Shown one piece after another: positions 24,715 to 33,243 of a DNA stretch of 33,538 nucleotides. A program made the translations under genes and the position numbers. The notes below the pieces were generated by a model. The model worked only from the letters and a program-made list of their open reading frames with translations. It did no database searches and was not told the origin of the DNA. Each line of letters starts with the position of its first letter. Positions within the stretch are counted from its first letter, which is position 1. Origin of the DNA: Comamonadaceae bacterium (GTDB lineage: Bacteria; Pseudomonadota; Gammaproteobacteria; Burkholderiales; Burkholderiaceae_C); assembly GCA_030602185.1 (NCBI GenBank), contig JAUWAE010000009.1, forward strand, positions 1 to 33,538. The letters are read 5' to 3'.

Positions 24715-26649
24715 ATGACCGAACCACCCCTCACCGGCCAGGCCGATTCGCCGGCCACCCACTACCCCGAGCCCCGCAACGCGCACGAGCTGTGGGCATT
24801 GCTGCAGAACCCGCAGTCGCAGGCCCACGGGGCGCGGCACCTGGGCGAAGCGCTGGTGCAAAGCGGCGTGATCAGCGAGCAGCAGCTGCGCGACTCGCTC
24901 AAGACGCAGTTCGAGGAACGCAAGTTGGGGATCCACCGCCAGCTCGGCCAACAGATGGTGGACAAGGGCATCCTGACCGAGCAGCAGTTGCGCCACGTGA
25001 TCGCCGGTTGGCTGGGCAACCGGGTGCTGGACCCGCGGCTCTACGCCTTCGAGGCCGATGCCGTGGCCATGGTGCCGCAGGTGGTGGCACAACGCGAGGC
25101 GGTGCTGCCGCTGATGCAGCACGAAGACCTGCTGGTGGTGCTGATGGCCGACCCGCTCGACCAGCGCCTGCTCGACGAGCTGCGCTTCATGACGCAGCGG
25201 CGCATCGTGCCGGTGCTGGCGGCCCCGGGCAGCCTGCCGGCCGCCATTGCCCGGGCCTACGAGCGCCAGGCCACCGTGGTCGCCAAACGCCAGGCCCCGT
25301 CCAACAACCACGCCGCTGCCCGCGACCTGGCGCTCGACCTGCAGACCGCCATGGACGTCAGCAACGAGCCCGAGGCCGACGTCGTCAGCGAGTCCGACAA
25401 CACCCTGGTGCGGCTCATCAACTCGCTGATCGAGGAAGCCATTGCCCAGAAGGCGTCCGACATCCACATCGAGACCGAGCCGGCGCCCAAGCCGGTCAAG
25501 ATCCGCTTCCGGCTCGACGGCGAGCTGGTGCGCTACCTGGAGGTGGAGTCGCGCTTTCGCTACGCACTGGTCGCACGCATCAAGATCATGGCGGGCATGG
25601 ACATTTCCGAGCACCGCAAGCCGCAGGACGGCAAGATTGACTTCGCCCGTTTTGGGGGCACGAAGACCGAGTTGCGCGTCGTCACCGTGCCCACCACCGG
25701 CGGTCTGGAAGACGTGGTGCTGCGCCTGCTGGCCGGCTCCAAACCCATGCCGATGGACGCCATCGGCCTGAGTCCGCAAAACCTCAAGGACCTGCGCCGC
25801 ATGGCGCTCAAGCCCTACGGCCTGGTGCTGGTGTGTGGCCCCACCGGCAGCGGCAAGACCACCACGCTGCACTCGCTCATCTCTGACATCAACACCGACA
25901 GCCGCAAGATCTGGACCGCCGAAGACCCGATCGAGATCACCCAGGCCGGCCTGCGCCAGGTGCAGATGAACCCGCGCATCGGCTGGACCTTTGCCGCGGC
26001 CATGCGCACCTTCCTGCGCGCCGACCCCGACGTGATCATGATCGGCGAGATGCGCGACGAGGAAACCGCCCGCATCGCGGTGGAGGCCTCGCTCACCGGC
26101 CACCTGGTGCTGTCCACGCTGCACACCAACAGCGCGCCCGAAAGCATCACGCGGCTGCTCGAAATTGGCATCGACCCGTTCAACTTTTCCGACTCGCTGC
26201 TGGCCATCCTGGCGCAGCGCCTGGTGCGGCGGCTGTGCCAGAAGTGCGTGCAGAGCCGCCCCGCCACCGACGACGAACTGCAGGCCCTGGCCACCCAGTA
26301 CCTCGACGGCGTGCAGCACACCGACGAGCGCGACATCGCTACCCAGATCGAGCGCTGGAAGACCGACCACGGGGTGGACGATGGCCAGGGCGGGCGCTAC
26401 CTGCGCACCTTCATCAAAAAAGGGTGCCAGGTGTGCGAAGGCCGGGGCCTCAAGGGCCGGCTCGGCATCTACGAGCTCATGCTCAACGACGAGGAGATCC
26501 GGCACCACATCCGCCACCGCTCGTCGGCCGGAGACATCCGCGCCAGCGCCCTGAGGGCCGGCATGAAGACGCTGCGGCAGGACGGCATCGACAAGGTGGT
26601 GCAGGGGTTGACCGATATCAGCGAGGTGATTGCGGCCACGAACCTGTGA
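24715..26649 (+). CDS. GspE/PilB-family secretion or pilus ATPase, solitary
   Basis: 644 residues. The N-terminal region (about 40-190) looks like the MshEN/GspE-N type, with LGEALVQSGVISEQQLRDSL repeated in altered form as LGQQMVDKGILTEQQLRHVI. The ATPase core follows: Walker A GPTGSGKT at 375-382, Asp box WTAEDPIEI, Walker B VIMIGEMRDEETA and the His box LVLSTLHTN. Four zinc-ligand cysteines are present, C508, C511, C571 and C574. Such hexameric ATPases drive type IV pilus or type II secretion assembly. No pilus or secretion gene is adjacent, so the partner system is unknown. An acidic insert of about 30 residues lies between the cysteine pairs. The ATG at 24715 is chosen over 24685. Confidence 0.87.
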   Translation: MTEPPLTGQADSPATHYPEPRNAHELWALLQNPQSQAHGARHLGEALVQSGVISEQQLRDSLKTQFEERKLGIHRQLGQQMVDKGILTEQQLRHVIAGWLGNRVLDPRLYAFEADAVAMVPQVVAQREAVLPLMQHEDLLVVLMADPLDQRLLDELRFMTQRRIVPVLAAPGSLPAAIARAYERQATVVAKRQAPSNNHAAARDLALDLQTAMDVSNEPEADVVSESDNTLVRLINSLIEEAIAQKASDIHIETEPAPKPVKIRFRLDGELVRYLEVESRFRYALVARIKIMAGMDISEHRKPQDGKIDFARFGGTKTELRVVTVPTTGGLEDVVLRLLAGSKPMPMDAIGLSPQNLKDLRRMALKPYGLVLVCGPTGSGKTTTLHSLISDINTDSRKIWTAEDPIEITQAGLRQVQMNPRIGWTFAAAMRTFLRADPDVIMIGEMRDEETARIAVEASLTGHLVLSTLHTNSAPESITRLLEIGIDPFNFSDSLLAILAQRLVRRLCQKCVQSRPATDDELQALATQYLDGVQHTDERDIATQIERWKTDHGVDDGQGGRYLRTFIKKGCQVCEGRGLKGRLGIYELMLNDEEIRHHIRHRSSAGDIRASALRAGMKTLRQDGIDKVVQGLTDISEVIAATNL

Positions 26650-26671
26650 GCGGCTGCCTACAATCCTGGCC

Positions 26672-27313
26672 ATGCTGCAATACCTCACCATCCCCGTCAC
26701 GCCGTTCCAGCAGAACTGTTCCCTCGTCTGGTGCGACGAGACCATGGACGCCGCTGTCATCGACCCCGGTGGTGACCTCGACGCGGTGCTGGCCGAGGCG
26801 CAGCGCCTGGGCCTGAAGCTGACGCAGATCCTGCTGACGCACGCCCACATCGACCACGCCGGCGGCACCGCCACCCTGGCCGAGCGGTTGCAGCTGCCCA
26901 TCGTGGGCCCGCACCCGGGCGACCAGTTCTGGATCGACGGCTTGCCGCACCAGAGCGTGATGTTCGGCTTTCCGCCCGCGGGGCATTTCACGCCCACGCG
27001 CTGGCTGGCCGATGGCGACACGGTGCAGGTCGGCCACAGCACGTTGAACGTTCGCCACTGCCCGGGTCACACCCCTGGTCATGTGGTGTTCCACTCGCCC
27101 GAGGCGAAGCGCGCCTTCGTGGGCGACGTGCTGTTCGCCGGCAGCATCGGCCGCACCGACTTTCCGCAGGGCGACCACGAGCAGCTGATCAGCAGCATCC
27201 GCCAGCGCCTGTGGCCCATGGGCGACGACACGGTGTTCATCCCCGGCCACGGCCCGGAAAGCACCTTCGGCCGGGAGCGCCGCAGCAACCCCTTCGTGCG
27301 CGACGGGATCTGA
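26672..27313 (+). CDS. MBL-fold metallo-hydrolase (YcbL/glyoxalase II-like)
   Basis: 213 residues from the ATG at 26672. The metal-binding motif THAHIDHAGG gives H57, H59, D61 and H62; further ligands are in CPGHTPGHVVF, VGDVLF and IPGHGPES. Length and the ending FGRERRSNPFV match YcbL-type proteins, which hydrolyse S-lactoylglutathione-like thioesters in the cytoplasm. It starts 22 bases after the GspE-type gene and may be cotranscribed with it. The exact substrate is not established. Confidence 0.9.
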   Translation: MLQYLTIPVTPFQQNCSLVWCDETMDAAVIDPGGDLDAVLAEAQRLGLKLTQILLTHAHIDHAGGTATLAERLQLPIVGPHPGDQFWIDGLPHQSVMFGFPPAGHFTPTRWLADGDTVQVGHSTLNVRHCPGHTPGHVVFHSPEAKRAFVGDVLFAGSIGRTDFPQGDHEQLISSIRQRLWPMGDDTVFIPGHGPESTFGRERRSNPFVRDGI

Positions 27314-27327
27314 GGGCTTCGGGGCCG

Positions 27328-28224
27328 TCAGCCGCCGCGCCGTGCCTGCTCGTACAGGCCCTGCACCTTGGGCACGTTGGATTGCAGTTCGCGGATGCGG
27401 TTGGGCCCGCTCGGGTGCGTGGACAGGAAGCCCGGCCCGTTGCCGCCGCCCTGGGCGGCCATCTTTTCCCACAGCGTGACGCTGGCCTGCGGCCGGTAGG
27501 CGCCACGCGCGGCCAGCTCCAGCCCGACCAGGTCGGCTTCGGTCTCGTCGTCGCGGCTGTACTTCAGGCTCAGCAACTGGGTGCCCAGGTTGGCCGCCAG
27601 GTTGCCCAGGTCGCCCAGGCCCAGCAGTTGCGCCCCCAGCGACAGGCCAATGCCGGTGGCCTGCGTCTTGGCCAGCCGGGCGCGGGCGTGCTCGCGCAGG
27701 GCGTGGGCCATTTCGTGCCCCATGATCATGGCCTGCTCGTCGTCGTTGAGCTGCAGCTTGTCGAGGATGCCGGTGTAGAACGCGATCTTGCCGCCCGGCA
27801 TGCAGAAGGCGTTGATCTGGCTGCTGCCGATCAGGTTGACCTCCCACTGCCAGCCACGGGAGCGGTCGTTCCAGGGCGTGGTGTGGGGGATCAGCTGGCG
27901 CGCGATGGCGCGCAACTTGACCAGTTGGGGGTGGTGGTCCGGCGCCAGGGCATTCTTGGCCCGGGCTTCGGCCAGCATCTGGCCGTACTGCTGCGTGGCG
28001 GCGTTTTCCCGCTGCTGCGCCGGCACCAGGCCGCGCATCGCCGAGGCCCGACCGACGTCCACCTGGGCGTCGGCCGCCGAGGGAGCCAGGCCAGCGGCCG
28101 TGACCGCGCCGGCGCCTGCCGCCAGCAGAAACCCACGCCGCGACGACCAGCGGTGGCCGTCGGCCGCCGCATCACCCTGGGCCGCCACCTGGGCGGTTCT
28201 TTTTGCGTCACATAGCCAGCACAT
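27328..28224 (-). CDS. Tat-exported M48-family zinc metallopeptidase
   Basis: 298 residues from the ATG at 28224. A twin-arginine signal (SSRRGFLLAAGAGAVTAAGLAPSAADA, about 27-53) directs folded export; 28 residues precede it, beginning MCWLCD with a CxxC pair. The zinc site is HEMAH at 170-174 with the third ligand in ETEADLVG. M48 peptidases of this type (BepA/LoiP-like) act in periplasmic protein quality control. Convergent with the MBL gene; its start lies 26 bases from the divergent ampG start. TATCAT (plus 28231-28236) lies just 6 bases before the ATG, so a leaderless transcript is possible. Confidence 0.88.
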   Translation of the reverse strand: MCWLCDAKRTAQVAAQGDAAADGHRWSSRRGFLLAAGAGAVTAAGLAPSAADAQVDVGRASAMRGLVPAQQRENAATQQYGQMLAEARAKNALAPDHHPQLVKLRAIARQLIPHTTPWNDRSRGWQWEVNLIGSSQINAFCMPGGKIAFYTGILDKLQLNDDEQAMIMGHEMAHALREHARARLAKTQATGIGLSLGAQLLGLGDLGNLAANLGTQLLSLKYSRDDETEADLVGLELAARGAYRPQASVTLWEKMAAQGGGNGPGFLSTHPSGPNRIRELQSNVPKVQGLYEQARRGG

Positions 28225-28250
28225 GTGCCAATGATAGGCAAAATCAGGCC

Positions 28251-29819
28251 ATGGCACCCCCACCCGTTGCAATTGCTCACGACCCGGTTTCTGGCCCTTC
28301 CTGGCGCGACACGCTGGCGGCGCTGTGGGACTGGCGGGTGCTGAGCCTGGCGCTGCTGGGGTTCTCGGCCGGGTTGCCGCTGCTGTTGATTTTTTCCTCG
28401 CTGTCGCTCTGGCTGGGCGAGGCCGGTGTGGAGCGCAAGGCCGTCACCTTCTTCAGCTGGGCGGCGCTCGGCTACTCGTTCAAGTTCGTCTGGGCGCCGC
28501 TGGTCGACCGCCTGCCGCTCCCTGTGCTTACTGCCCGGCTGGGCCGGCGCCGCGCCTACCTGCTGCTGGCGCAGTGCGGCGTGGTGGCGGCCATCGTGGG
28601 CATGGCGCTCACCGATCCGGCCGGCGGCCCGCAGGCGCTCACCGCGATGGCGCTGTTCGCGGTGATGCTGGGCTTCATGTCGGCCACGCAGGACATCGTG
28701 ATCGACGCCTACCGCATCGAAATCGCGCGGCCCGAGCAGCAGGGCCTGCTGTCGTCGGCCTACATCGCGGGCTACCGGGTGGGCATGATCGTGGCCGGTG
28801 CCGGGGCGCTGTTCCTGGCGGCCCACTGGGGCTCGGTGAAGGGCGGCTACCAGTACCAGGCCTGGCAGTGGACCTACCTGGTCATGGCCGCCACCATGGG
28901 CGTGGGCCTGTTGACGACGCTGTGCACACCGGAGCCGGCGGTGTCGGCCCGGGTGGAGCGGCAGCCGTCGGCGGCGCACGCGCGGTTGCTGGCGGTGTTC
29001 CTGGCGGCGGTGCTGGCGTTCGTGGCCGTGTTTTATCTGCTGGGGCAGGGCGTGGCACGCTGGGCCCCGGCCGCCGGGCCGCTGGCCACGCTGGGGCTGG
29101 AGGCGGTGCGCATGGCCGCCGGCCTGGCCGCGGCCTTTGCCGTGGGCGGGGGCCTGGTGCGCCTGGGCCTGGCCAGTCGCGAGCAGGCCCGCACCACCTG
29201 GGTCGAGCCGGTGTTGGACTTTTTTCAGCGCTACGGCGCGCGCACCGCCTGGTTGCTGCTGGCGCTGGTGGGGCTGTACCGCATTTCCGACATCGTGCTC
29301 GGCGTCATCTCCAACGTCTTCTACCAGGACATGGGGTTTTCCAAGCCCGAGATCGCCTACGCCGTCAAGACCTTCGGCGTGGTGGTCAGCATCGCGGGCG
29401 GTTTCCTGGGCGGCATCCTCGCCACCCGGCTGGGCGTGATGCGCTCGCTGATGTGGGGCGCGCTGCTGGCTGCCGGCACCAACCTGGGTTTCGTGGCGCT
29501 GGCCCATGCTGGGCACGACCTGCCGCTGATGTACGCGGTGGTGGCCGCCGACAACCTGGCCGCCGGATTCTCCAGCGCGGCCTTCGTGGCCTTCCTGTCC
29601 AGCCTCACCAACGTGTCCTTCACCGCAGTGCAGTACGCCATCTTCAGCTCGCTCATGACGCTGCTGCCCAAAACGCTGGGCGGCTACTCGGGCGGCATGG
29701 TCGACGCCATGGGCTATCCCGGCTTCTTCCTGTTCACCACCGCCATTGGCCTGCCGGTGATGGTGCTGGTGGCCCTGGCGCGCCGTCACCTGGAGGTGGC
29801 CCCCCGCGCACCGGGCTGA
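28251..29819 (+). CDS. ampG: AmpG-family muropeptide MFS transporter
   Basis: 522 residues, slightly longer than E. coli AmpG (491), with 12 or more hydrophobic helices. Typical AmpG phrases are LGFSAGLPLLLIFSSLSLWL near the start, YSFKFVWAPLVDRLPLP, GFMSATQDIVIDAYRIE and the late FSSLMTLLPKTLGGYSGGMVD. It imports anhydro-muropeptides from the periplasm for cell-wall recycling, and in many bacteria influences beta-lactamase induction; no ampD, ampR or beta-lactamase gene is near. The ATG at 28251 is the only reasonable start and leaves a 26-base divergent gap with the M48 gene. Confidence 0.92.
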   Translation: MAPPPVAIAHDPVSGPSWRDTLAALWDWRVLSLALLGFSAGLPLLLIFSSLSLWLGEAGVERKAVTFFSWAALGYSFKFVWAPLVDRLPLPVLTARLGRRRAYLLLAQCGVVAAIVGMALTDPAGGPQALTAMALFAVMLGFMSATQDIVIDAYRIEIARPEQQGLLSSAYIAGYRVGMIVAGAGALFLAAHWGSVKGGYQYQAWQWTYLVMAATMGVGLLTTLCTPEPAVSARVERQPSAAHARLLAVFLAAVLAFVAVFYLLGQGVARWAPAAGPLATLGLEAVRMAAGLAAAFAVGGGLVRLGLASREQARTTWVEPVLDFFQRYGARTAWLLLALVGLYRISDIVLGVISNVFYQDMGFSKPEIAYAVKTFGVVVSIAGGFLGGILATRLGVMRSLMWGALLAAGTNLGFVALAHAGHDLPLMYAVVAADNLAAGFSSAAFVAFLSSLTNVSFTAVQYAIFSSLMTLLPKTLGGYSGGMVDAMGYPGFFLFTTAIGLPVMVLVALARRHLEVAPRAPG

Positions 29820-29888
29820 CCTGGTCGGCTTCACCCAACTTTACCGGCCATGCGGCCGGCCTTGACGCGGCCATGGCAAGATGCCGCC

Positions 29889-30617
29889 ATGACGGTGAAC
29901 ACCCCTGACCACCTGTTGATGATCGAGGACGACGCCCGGCTGGCGGGCATGGTGGCCGAGTACCTGGGCCGTTCGGGTTACGCGGTGACCCACGCGGCCG
30001 ACGCCATGGCCGGCCTGGCCGCGGTGCAGCAGCGCTTGCCCGACTTGGTCATTCTCGACCTGATGCTGCCCGACCTGGACGGCCTGGAGGTGTGCCGCCG
30101 CCTGCGCGCCCTGCCGGGCGAGGCGTCCCAGGTGCCGGTCATCATGCTCACGGCCAAAGGCGATCCGATGGACCGCATCGTCGGCCTGGAGATGGGGGCC
30201 GACGATTACCTGCCCAAGCCCTTTGAGCCGCGCGAATTGCTCGCGCGCATCCGTGCGGTGCTGCGCCGCCGCCACGGGCCGCCCGCCGTGTCGGCCGAAG
30301 GCGCCCGCCCGCCCTTGTGTTTCGGCTCGCTCGAAATCGACCGGGAGGCGCGCCGCGTGACCGTGGCCGGCCAGCCGTGCGAACTCACCGCCTACCAATT
30401 CGACCTGCTGGTGGCGCTGGCCGAGCGCGCCGGGCGTGTGCTCACGCGCGACCAGATCATGGAGGCCGTGCGCGGGCGCGAGCTCGAGGCGTTCGACCGC
30501 TCCATCGACGTGCACATGGGCCGCATCCGCCAGGCCATCGAGACCGACCCGAAACAGCCTCGCCGCATCCTCACGGTGCGCGGCGTGGGTTATGTGTTTG
30601 CCAAGCAACAGGACTGA
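29889..30617 (+). CDS. OmpR-family response regulator
   Basis: 242 residues: receiver domain (about 7-125) with acidic pocket E13-D14-D15, phosphoacceptor D57 (VILDLMLPD) and the TAK motif, followed by a winged-helix DNA-binding domain (about 140-240; ELTAYQFDLLVALAERAGRVLTRDQIME, DRSIDVHMGRIRQAIE). The ATG at 29889 is chosen from alignment to the family. The kinase gene follows after 4 bases. The signal is not known; the EnvZ/OmpR or CpxRA/RstBA style suggests envelope or osmotic sensing, a weak inference. A hairpin CCGGCC-ATGC-GGCCGG at 29844-29859 precedes it without a U-tract. Confidence 0.92.
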   Translation: MTVNTPDHLLMIEDDARLAGMVAEYLGRSGYAVTHAADAMAGLAAVQQRLPDLVILDLMLPDLDGLEVCRRLRALPGEASQVPVIMLTAKGDPMDRIVGLEMGADDYLPKPFEPRELLARIRAVLRRRHGPPAVSAEGARPPLCFGSLEIDREARRVTVAGQPCELTAYQFDLLVALAERAGRVLTRDQIMEAVRGRELEAFDRSIDVHMGRIRQAIETDPKQPRRILTVRGVGYVFAKQQD

Positions 30618-30621
30618 CGCC

Positions 30622-31869
30622 ATGGCCGCGATCCCCCGCCTGCACCGCCAGCTCGCCCTGCGCCTGTGGCTGGCGGTGGTGGCCGCGGTCACCGTGACCA
30701 CGCTGCTGCTCGGCTGGATGTGGCGCCTGCAATGGGAGCATGAACGCGCCCAGCGCCCCGGCCGCGAGGTGGTGGTGCGCAATGCCGCCGGCGAGGTGCT
30801 GGGTCAGGCGCCGGCGCAGCGCATGCGCGGCACCCAGGGCCCCGAGTTCGTGGTGCCGCTCAACAGCGGCGAGGTCCTGACCATCCAGTTGCCGCGCCCG
30901 CCCCGCACCCCCGGCACCCGGTCCGATCCGTTCGGGCCGATGCAGTCGCTCGGCGGCTTTGTGGCCCTGCTGGTCGCGCTGGCGGTCGCGGTGGCGCTGG
31001 GCGCCTACCCCATCGTGCGGCGCCTGACGCAGCGGCTCGAAGCGCTGCAACGGGGCGTGGAGCGCTGGGGTGCGGGCGACCTGTCGGCGCGGCTGCCAGT
31101 GCAGGGCCGCGACGAGGTGGCCTTCCTGGCCAGGCGGTTCAACGCGGCGGCCGACCGGGTGCAGTCGCTGCTGGTGGCCCACAAGACGCTGCTGGCCAAT
31201 GCGTCGCACGAGCTGCGCTCCCCGCTGGCCCGCATCCGCATGGGGCTGGCGCTGCTGGACGGCGCGGCCGATCCGGCGGCGCAGCGGCGCGAGATCGAGC
31301 GCAACATCACCGAGCTCGACGAGCTGGTGGACGAAATCCTGCTGGCCAGCCGGCTCGACCTGGCCGACCCCACCGATGCCGCCGCCCTGGGGCCGCGCGA
31401 AGAGGTGGACCTGCTGGGCCTGGTGGCCGAAGAGTGCGCCCGCACCGGTGCCACCCTGGCGGTGGCCGATGGCTTGCCGCCGGCTGTGCTGCCGGGCCAC
31501 CCGCGCCTGTTGCGCCGGCTGGTACGCAACCTGCTGGAAAACGCCCGCCGCCACGGCCTGCGCGACGGCGACCCTGCCAGCGTGACCGTCGCCCTTGAGC
31601 CCCAGCCTGCCGGTGGGCCTCTGACGGCCTGGGTGCTGTCGGTCAGCGACCATGGGCCGGGCGTGCCCGAGGCCCTGCGCGAACGCATATTCGAGCCCTT
31701 CTTCCGCCTGCCCGGTGCCAGCGAGCGCGAAGGAGGTGTGGGCCTGGGCCTGTCGCTGGTGCGGACCATCGCCCGCCGCCACGGCGGTGACGCCTGTTGT
31801 GAGGTTTCTCCTGCGGGTGGGGCCAGGTTTGTCGTCAGGTTGCCAGTTTTCGCACACCGCCTCCCCTAA
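30622..31869 (+). CDS. Sensor histidine kinase
   Basis: 415 residues. Transmembrane helices at about 15-33 and 111-129 flank a short periplasmic segment of roughly 78 residues; a HAMP domain follows (RRLTQRLEALQRGVERWGAGDLSARLP), then the phosphoacceptor helix with H196 in NASHELRSPLARIRMG, and the ATPase domain with N-box RNLLENARRHG, DHGPGVP and GVGLGLSLV. It phosphorylates the response regulator encoded 4 bases upstream. The small periplasmic domain resembles RstB/CpxA-type kinases in size only. A TCCCC/GGGGA hairpin (31862-31877) spans the stop codon. Confidence 0.92.
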   Translation: MAAIPRLHRQLALRLWLAVVAAVTVTTLLLGWMWRLQWEHERAQRPGREVVVRNAAGEVLGQAPAQRMRGTQGPEFVVPLNSGEVLTIQLPRPPRTPGTRSDPFGPMQSLGGFVALLVALAVAVALGAYPIVRRLTQRLEALQRGVERWGAGDLSARLPVQGRDEVAFLARRFNAAADRVQSLLVAHKTLLANASHELRSPLARIRMGLALLDGAADPAAQRREIERNITELDELVDEILLASRLDLADPTDAAALGPREEVDLLGLVAEECARTGATLAVADGLPPAVLPGHPRLLRRLVRNLLENARRHGLRDGDPASVTVALEPQPAGGPLTAWVLSVSDHGPGVPEALRERIFEPFFRLPGASEREGGVGLGLSLVRTIARRHGGDACCEVSPAGGARFVVRLPVFAHRLP

Positions 31870-31947
31870 ACAGGGGATGTGCAAGTCCGTGCTGCAGGTG
31901 CACAATTGACTCCATAAGCTGTCAGCACGAAGCGTTATACGCAAAAC

Positions 31948-32053
31948 ATGAGTCAAGGGAGTTGCTGGCCTTACAACAAGAGGATGCCAGCAACTGCAAG
32001 GTTCCCAACGACGTCCTGATGGACTTGATGCCACCCTAGGGTGGCATTTTTTT
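31948..32053 (+). ncRNA. Structured RNA candidate with intrinsic terminator (sRNA or leader)
   Basis: Between the kinase gene and the ttuC-like gene, without a convincing protein frame. A 9-bp perfect stem, GTTGCTGGC (31961-31969) with GCCAGCAAC (31986-31994), encloses a 16-base loop; a small GTCC-TGAT-GGAC hairpin lies at 32013-32024; then a strong terminator at 32028-32053. Further upstream TTGACTC (31906-31912) pairs with GAGTCAA (31950-31956), so the 5' end may be earlier. It could be an independent small RNA or a terminated leader of the downstream gene. The promoter is not resolved. Confidence 0.5.
32028..32053 (+). terminator. Rho-independent terminator
   Basis: A 20-base perfect palindrome ATGCCACCCTAGGGTGGCAT (effectively an 8-bp stem with a CTAG loop) runs straight into seven Ts at 32047-32053. 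It ends the structured RNA candidate and possibly read-through from the kinase operon. Confidence 0.88.
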
Positions 32054-32133
32054 GTGCTTTTGTGTGGATTCTGCGCAGACGCCCGGGTGCGGCCAGCCAC
32101 TACCATGTGCGGCTGTTCCACAGGAGAATCCGC

Positions 32134-33213
32134 ATGAGCAAGACGTACCGCATCGCTGTCATCCCGGGCGATGGCATTGGCAAGGAAGTGATGCCCGAAG
32201 GCCTGCGCGTGGTGCAGGCGGCGGCGCAGCGCTTCGGCCTGTCGCTGGAGTACACCCACATCGACTGGGCCAGCTGTGACCACTACCTGCAACACGGCGA
32301 CATGATGCCGCCCGACTGGAAGCAGCAGTTGCAGGGCATGGACGCGATCTATTTCGGCGCGGTGGGCTGGCCGGCCACGGTGCCCGACAACGTCTCGCTC
32401 TGGGGCAGCCTGCTCAAATTCCGCCGCGAGTTCGACCAGTACATCAACCTGCGCCCGGTGCGCCTGTTCGATGGCGTGCCCTGCCCGCTGGCCGGTCGCC
32501 GGCCGGGCGACATCGACTTCCTCATCGTGCGCGAGAACACCGAGGGTGAGTACACCAACCTGGGCGGGGTGATGTTTGCCGGCACCGAGCGCGAGATCGT
32601 GGTGCAGGAGTCGGTGTTCAGCCGCTACGGCACCGACCGCGTGCTCAAGTTTGCCTTCGAGCAGGCGGCCGCTCGGCCGCGCCGCCACCTCACCGTGGCC
32701 ACCAAGAGCAACGGCGTGGCCATCAGCATGCCCTGGTGGGACGGCCGGGCCGAAGCCATGGCCGCCGCGTACCCGCAGGTGCAGGTGGACAAGCAGCACA
32801 TCGACATCCTGACCGCACGCTTCGTGCTGCAGCCGCAGCGCTTTGACGTGGTGGTGGCCAGCAACCTGTTCGGTGACATCCTGTCGGACCTCGGGCCCGC
32901 GTGCACCGGCACCATCGGCCTGGCACCATCGGCCAACCTGAACCCGGAGCGGCGCTTCCCCTCGCTGTTCGAGCCGGTGCATGGCTCGGCCCCCGACATC
33001 TACGGGCAGAACATCGCCAACCCGGTGGCCATGATCTGGTCGGGTGCGCTGATGCTGGATTTTCTGACCGGTGGCCAGGGCGCCGGCCGGCAGGCGCACG
33101 ACGCGGTCGTGGCCGCGATCGAGGCCGTGTTGCGAGAAGGCCCGCGCACCCGTGACCTGGGTGGCCAGGCCAGCACGACCGAGATGGGCCAGGCCATTGC
33201 GGCCCGCTTGTGA
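32134..33213 (+). CDS. ttuC: Tartrate/D-malate dehydrogenase (TtuC/DmlA-like beta-decarboxylating dehydrogenase)
   Basis: 359 residues from the ATG at 32134, with CAGGAGA at 32121-32127 as ribosome binding site. It belongs to the isocitrate/3-isopropylmalate dehydrogenase family: IAVIPGDGIGKEV at the start, substrate-binding FRREFDQYINLRPVRLF and VRENTEGEYTN, catalytic DKQHIDILTARFV and metal-binding NLFGDILSDLGPA, then EPVHGSAPDIYGQNIANP. LRPVRLFDGVPCPLAGR and the NTEGEYTNLGG segment fit the tartrate dehydrogenase/decarboxylase (D-malate dehydrogenase) branch rather than LeuB, but this is recognition by eye. It uses NAD and Mn/Mg to oxidise and decarboxylate tartrate or D-malate. It stands alone; the terminated RNA candidate precedes it by 80 bases. 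Confidence 0.85.
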   Translation: MSKTYRIAVIPGDGIGKEVMPEGLRVVQAAAQRFGLSLEYTHIDWASCDHYLQHGDMMPPDWKQQLQGMDAIYFGAVGWPATVPDNVSLWGSLLKFRREFDQYINLRPVRLFDGVPCPLAGRRPGDIDFLIVRENTEGEYTNLGGVMFAGTEREIVVQESVFSRYGTDRVLKFAFEQAAARPRRHLTVATKSNGVAISMPWWDGRAEAMAAAYPQVQVDKQHIDILTARFVLQPQRFDVVVASNLFGDILSDLGPACTGTIGLAPSANLNPERRFPSLFEPVHGSAPDIYGQNIANPVAMIWSGALMLDFLTGGQGAGRQAHDAVVAAIEAVLREGPRTRDLGGQASTTEMGQAIAARL

Positions 33214-33243
33214 GCCCCCGCGCCGCGAAGAACCCCAAAAACC

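Noticed and set aside
24157-27042. A 961-codon open frame antisense to the Lrp-type, GspE-type and MBL genes
   Set aside because: His/Gln/Arg-rich with no domain, and the plus strand holds three clear genes with conserved motifs. High GC removes stops from antisense frames.
31906-31940. TTGACT and TTATAC as a sigma-70 promoter for the structured RNA
   Set aside because: The spacing is 23 bases, too long; TTGACT also takes part in a possible RNA pairing with GAGTCAA.
31948-32019. A 23-codon peptide frame starting at the ATG at 31948
   Set aside because: No ribosome binding site, and the bases are better explained by the 9-bp RNA stem. A leader peptide is not fully excluded.
32134-33213. 3-isopropylmalate dehydrogenase (leuB)
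   Set aside because: No leuC or leuD nearby and the substrate-binding segments fit tartrate/D-malate dehydrogenases better, judged by eye.
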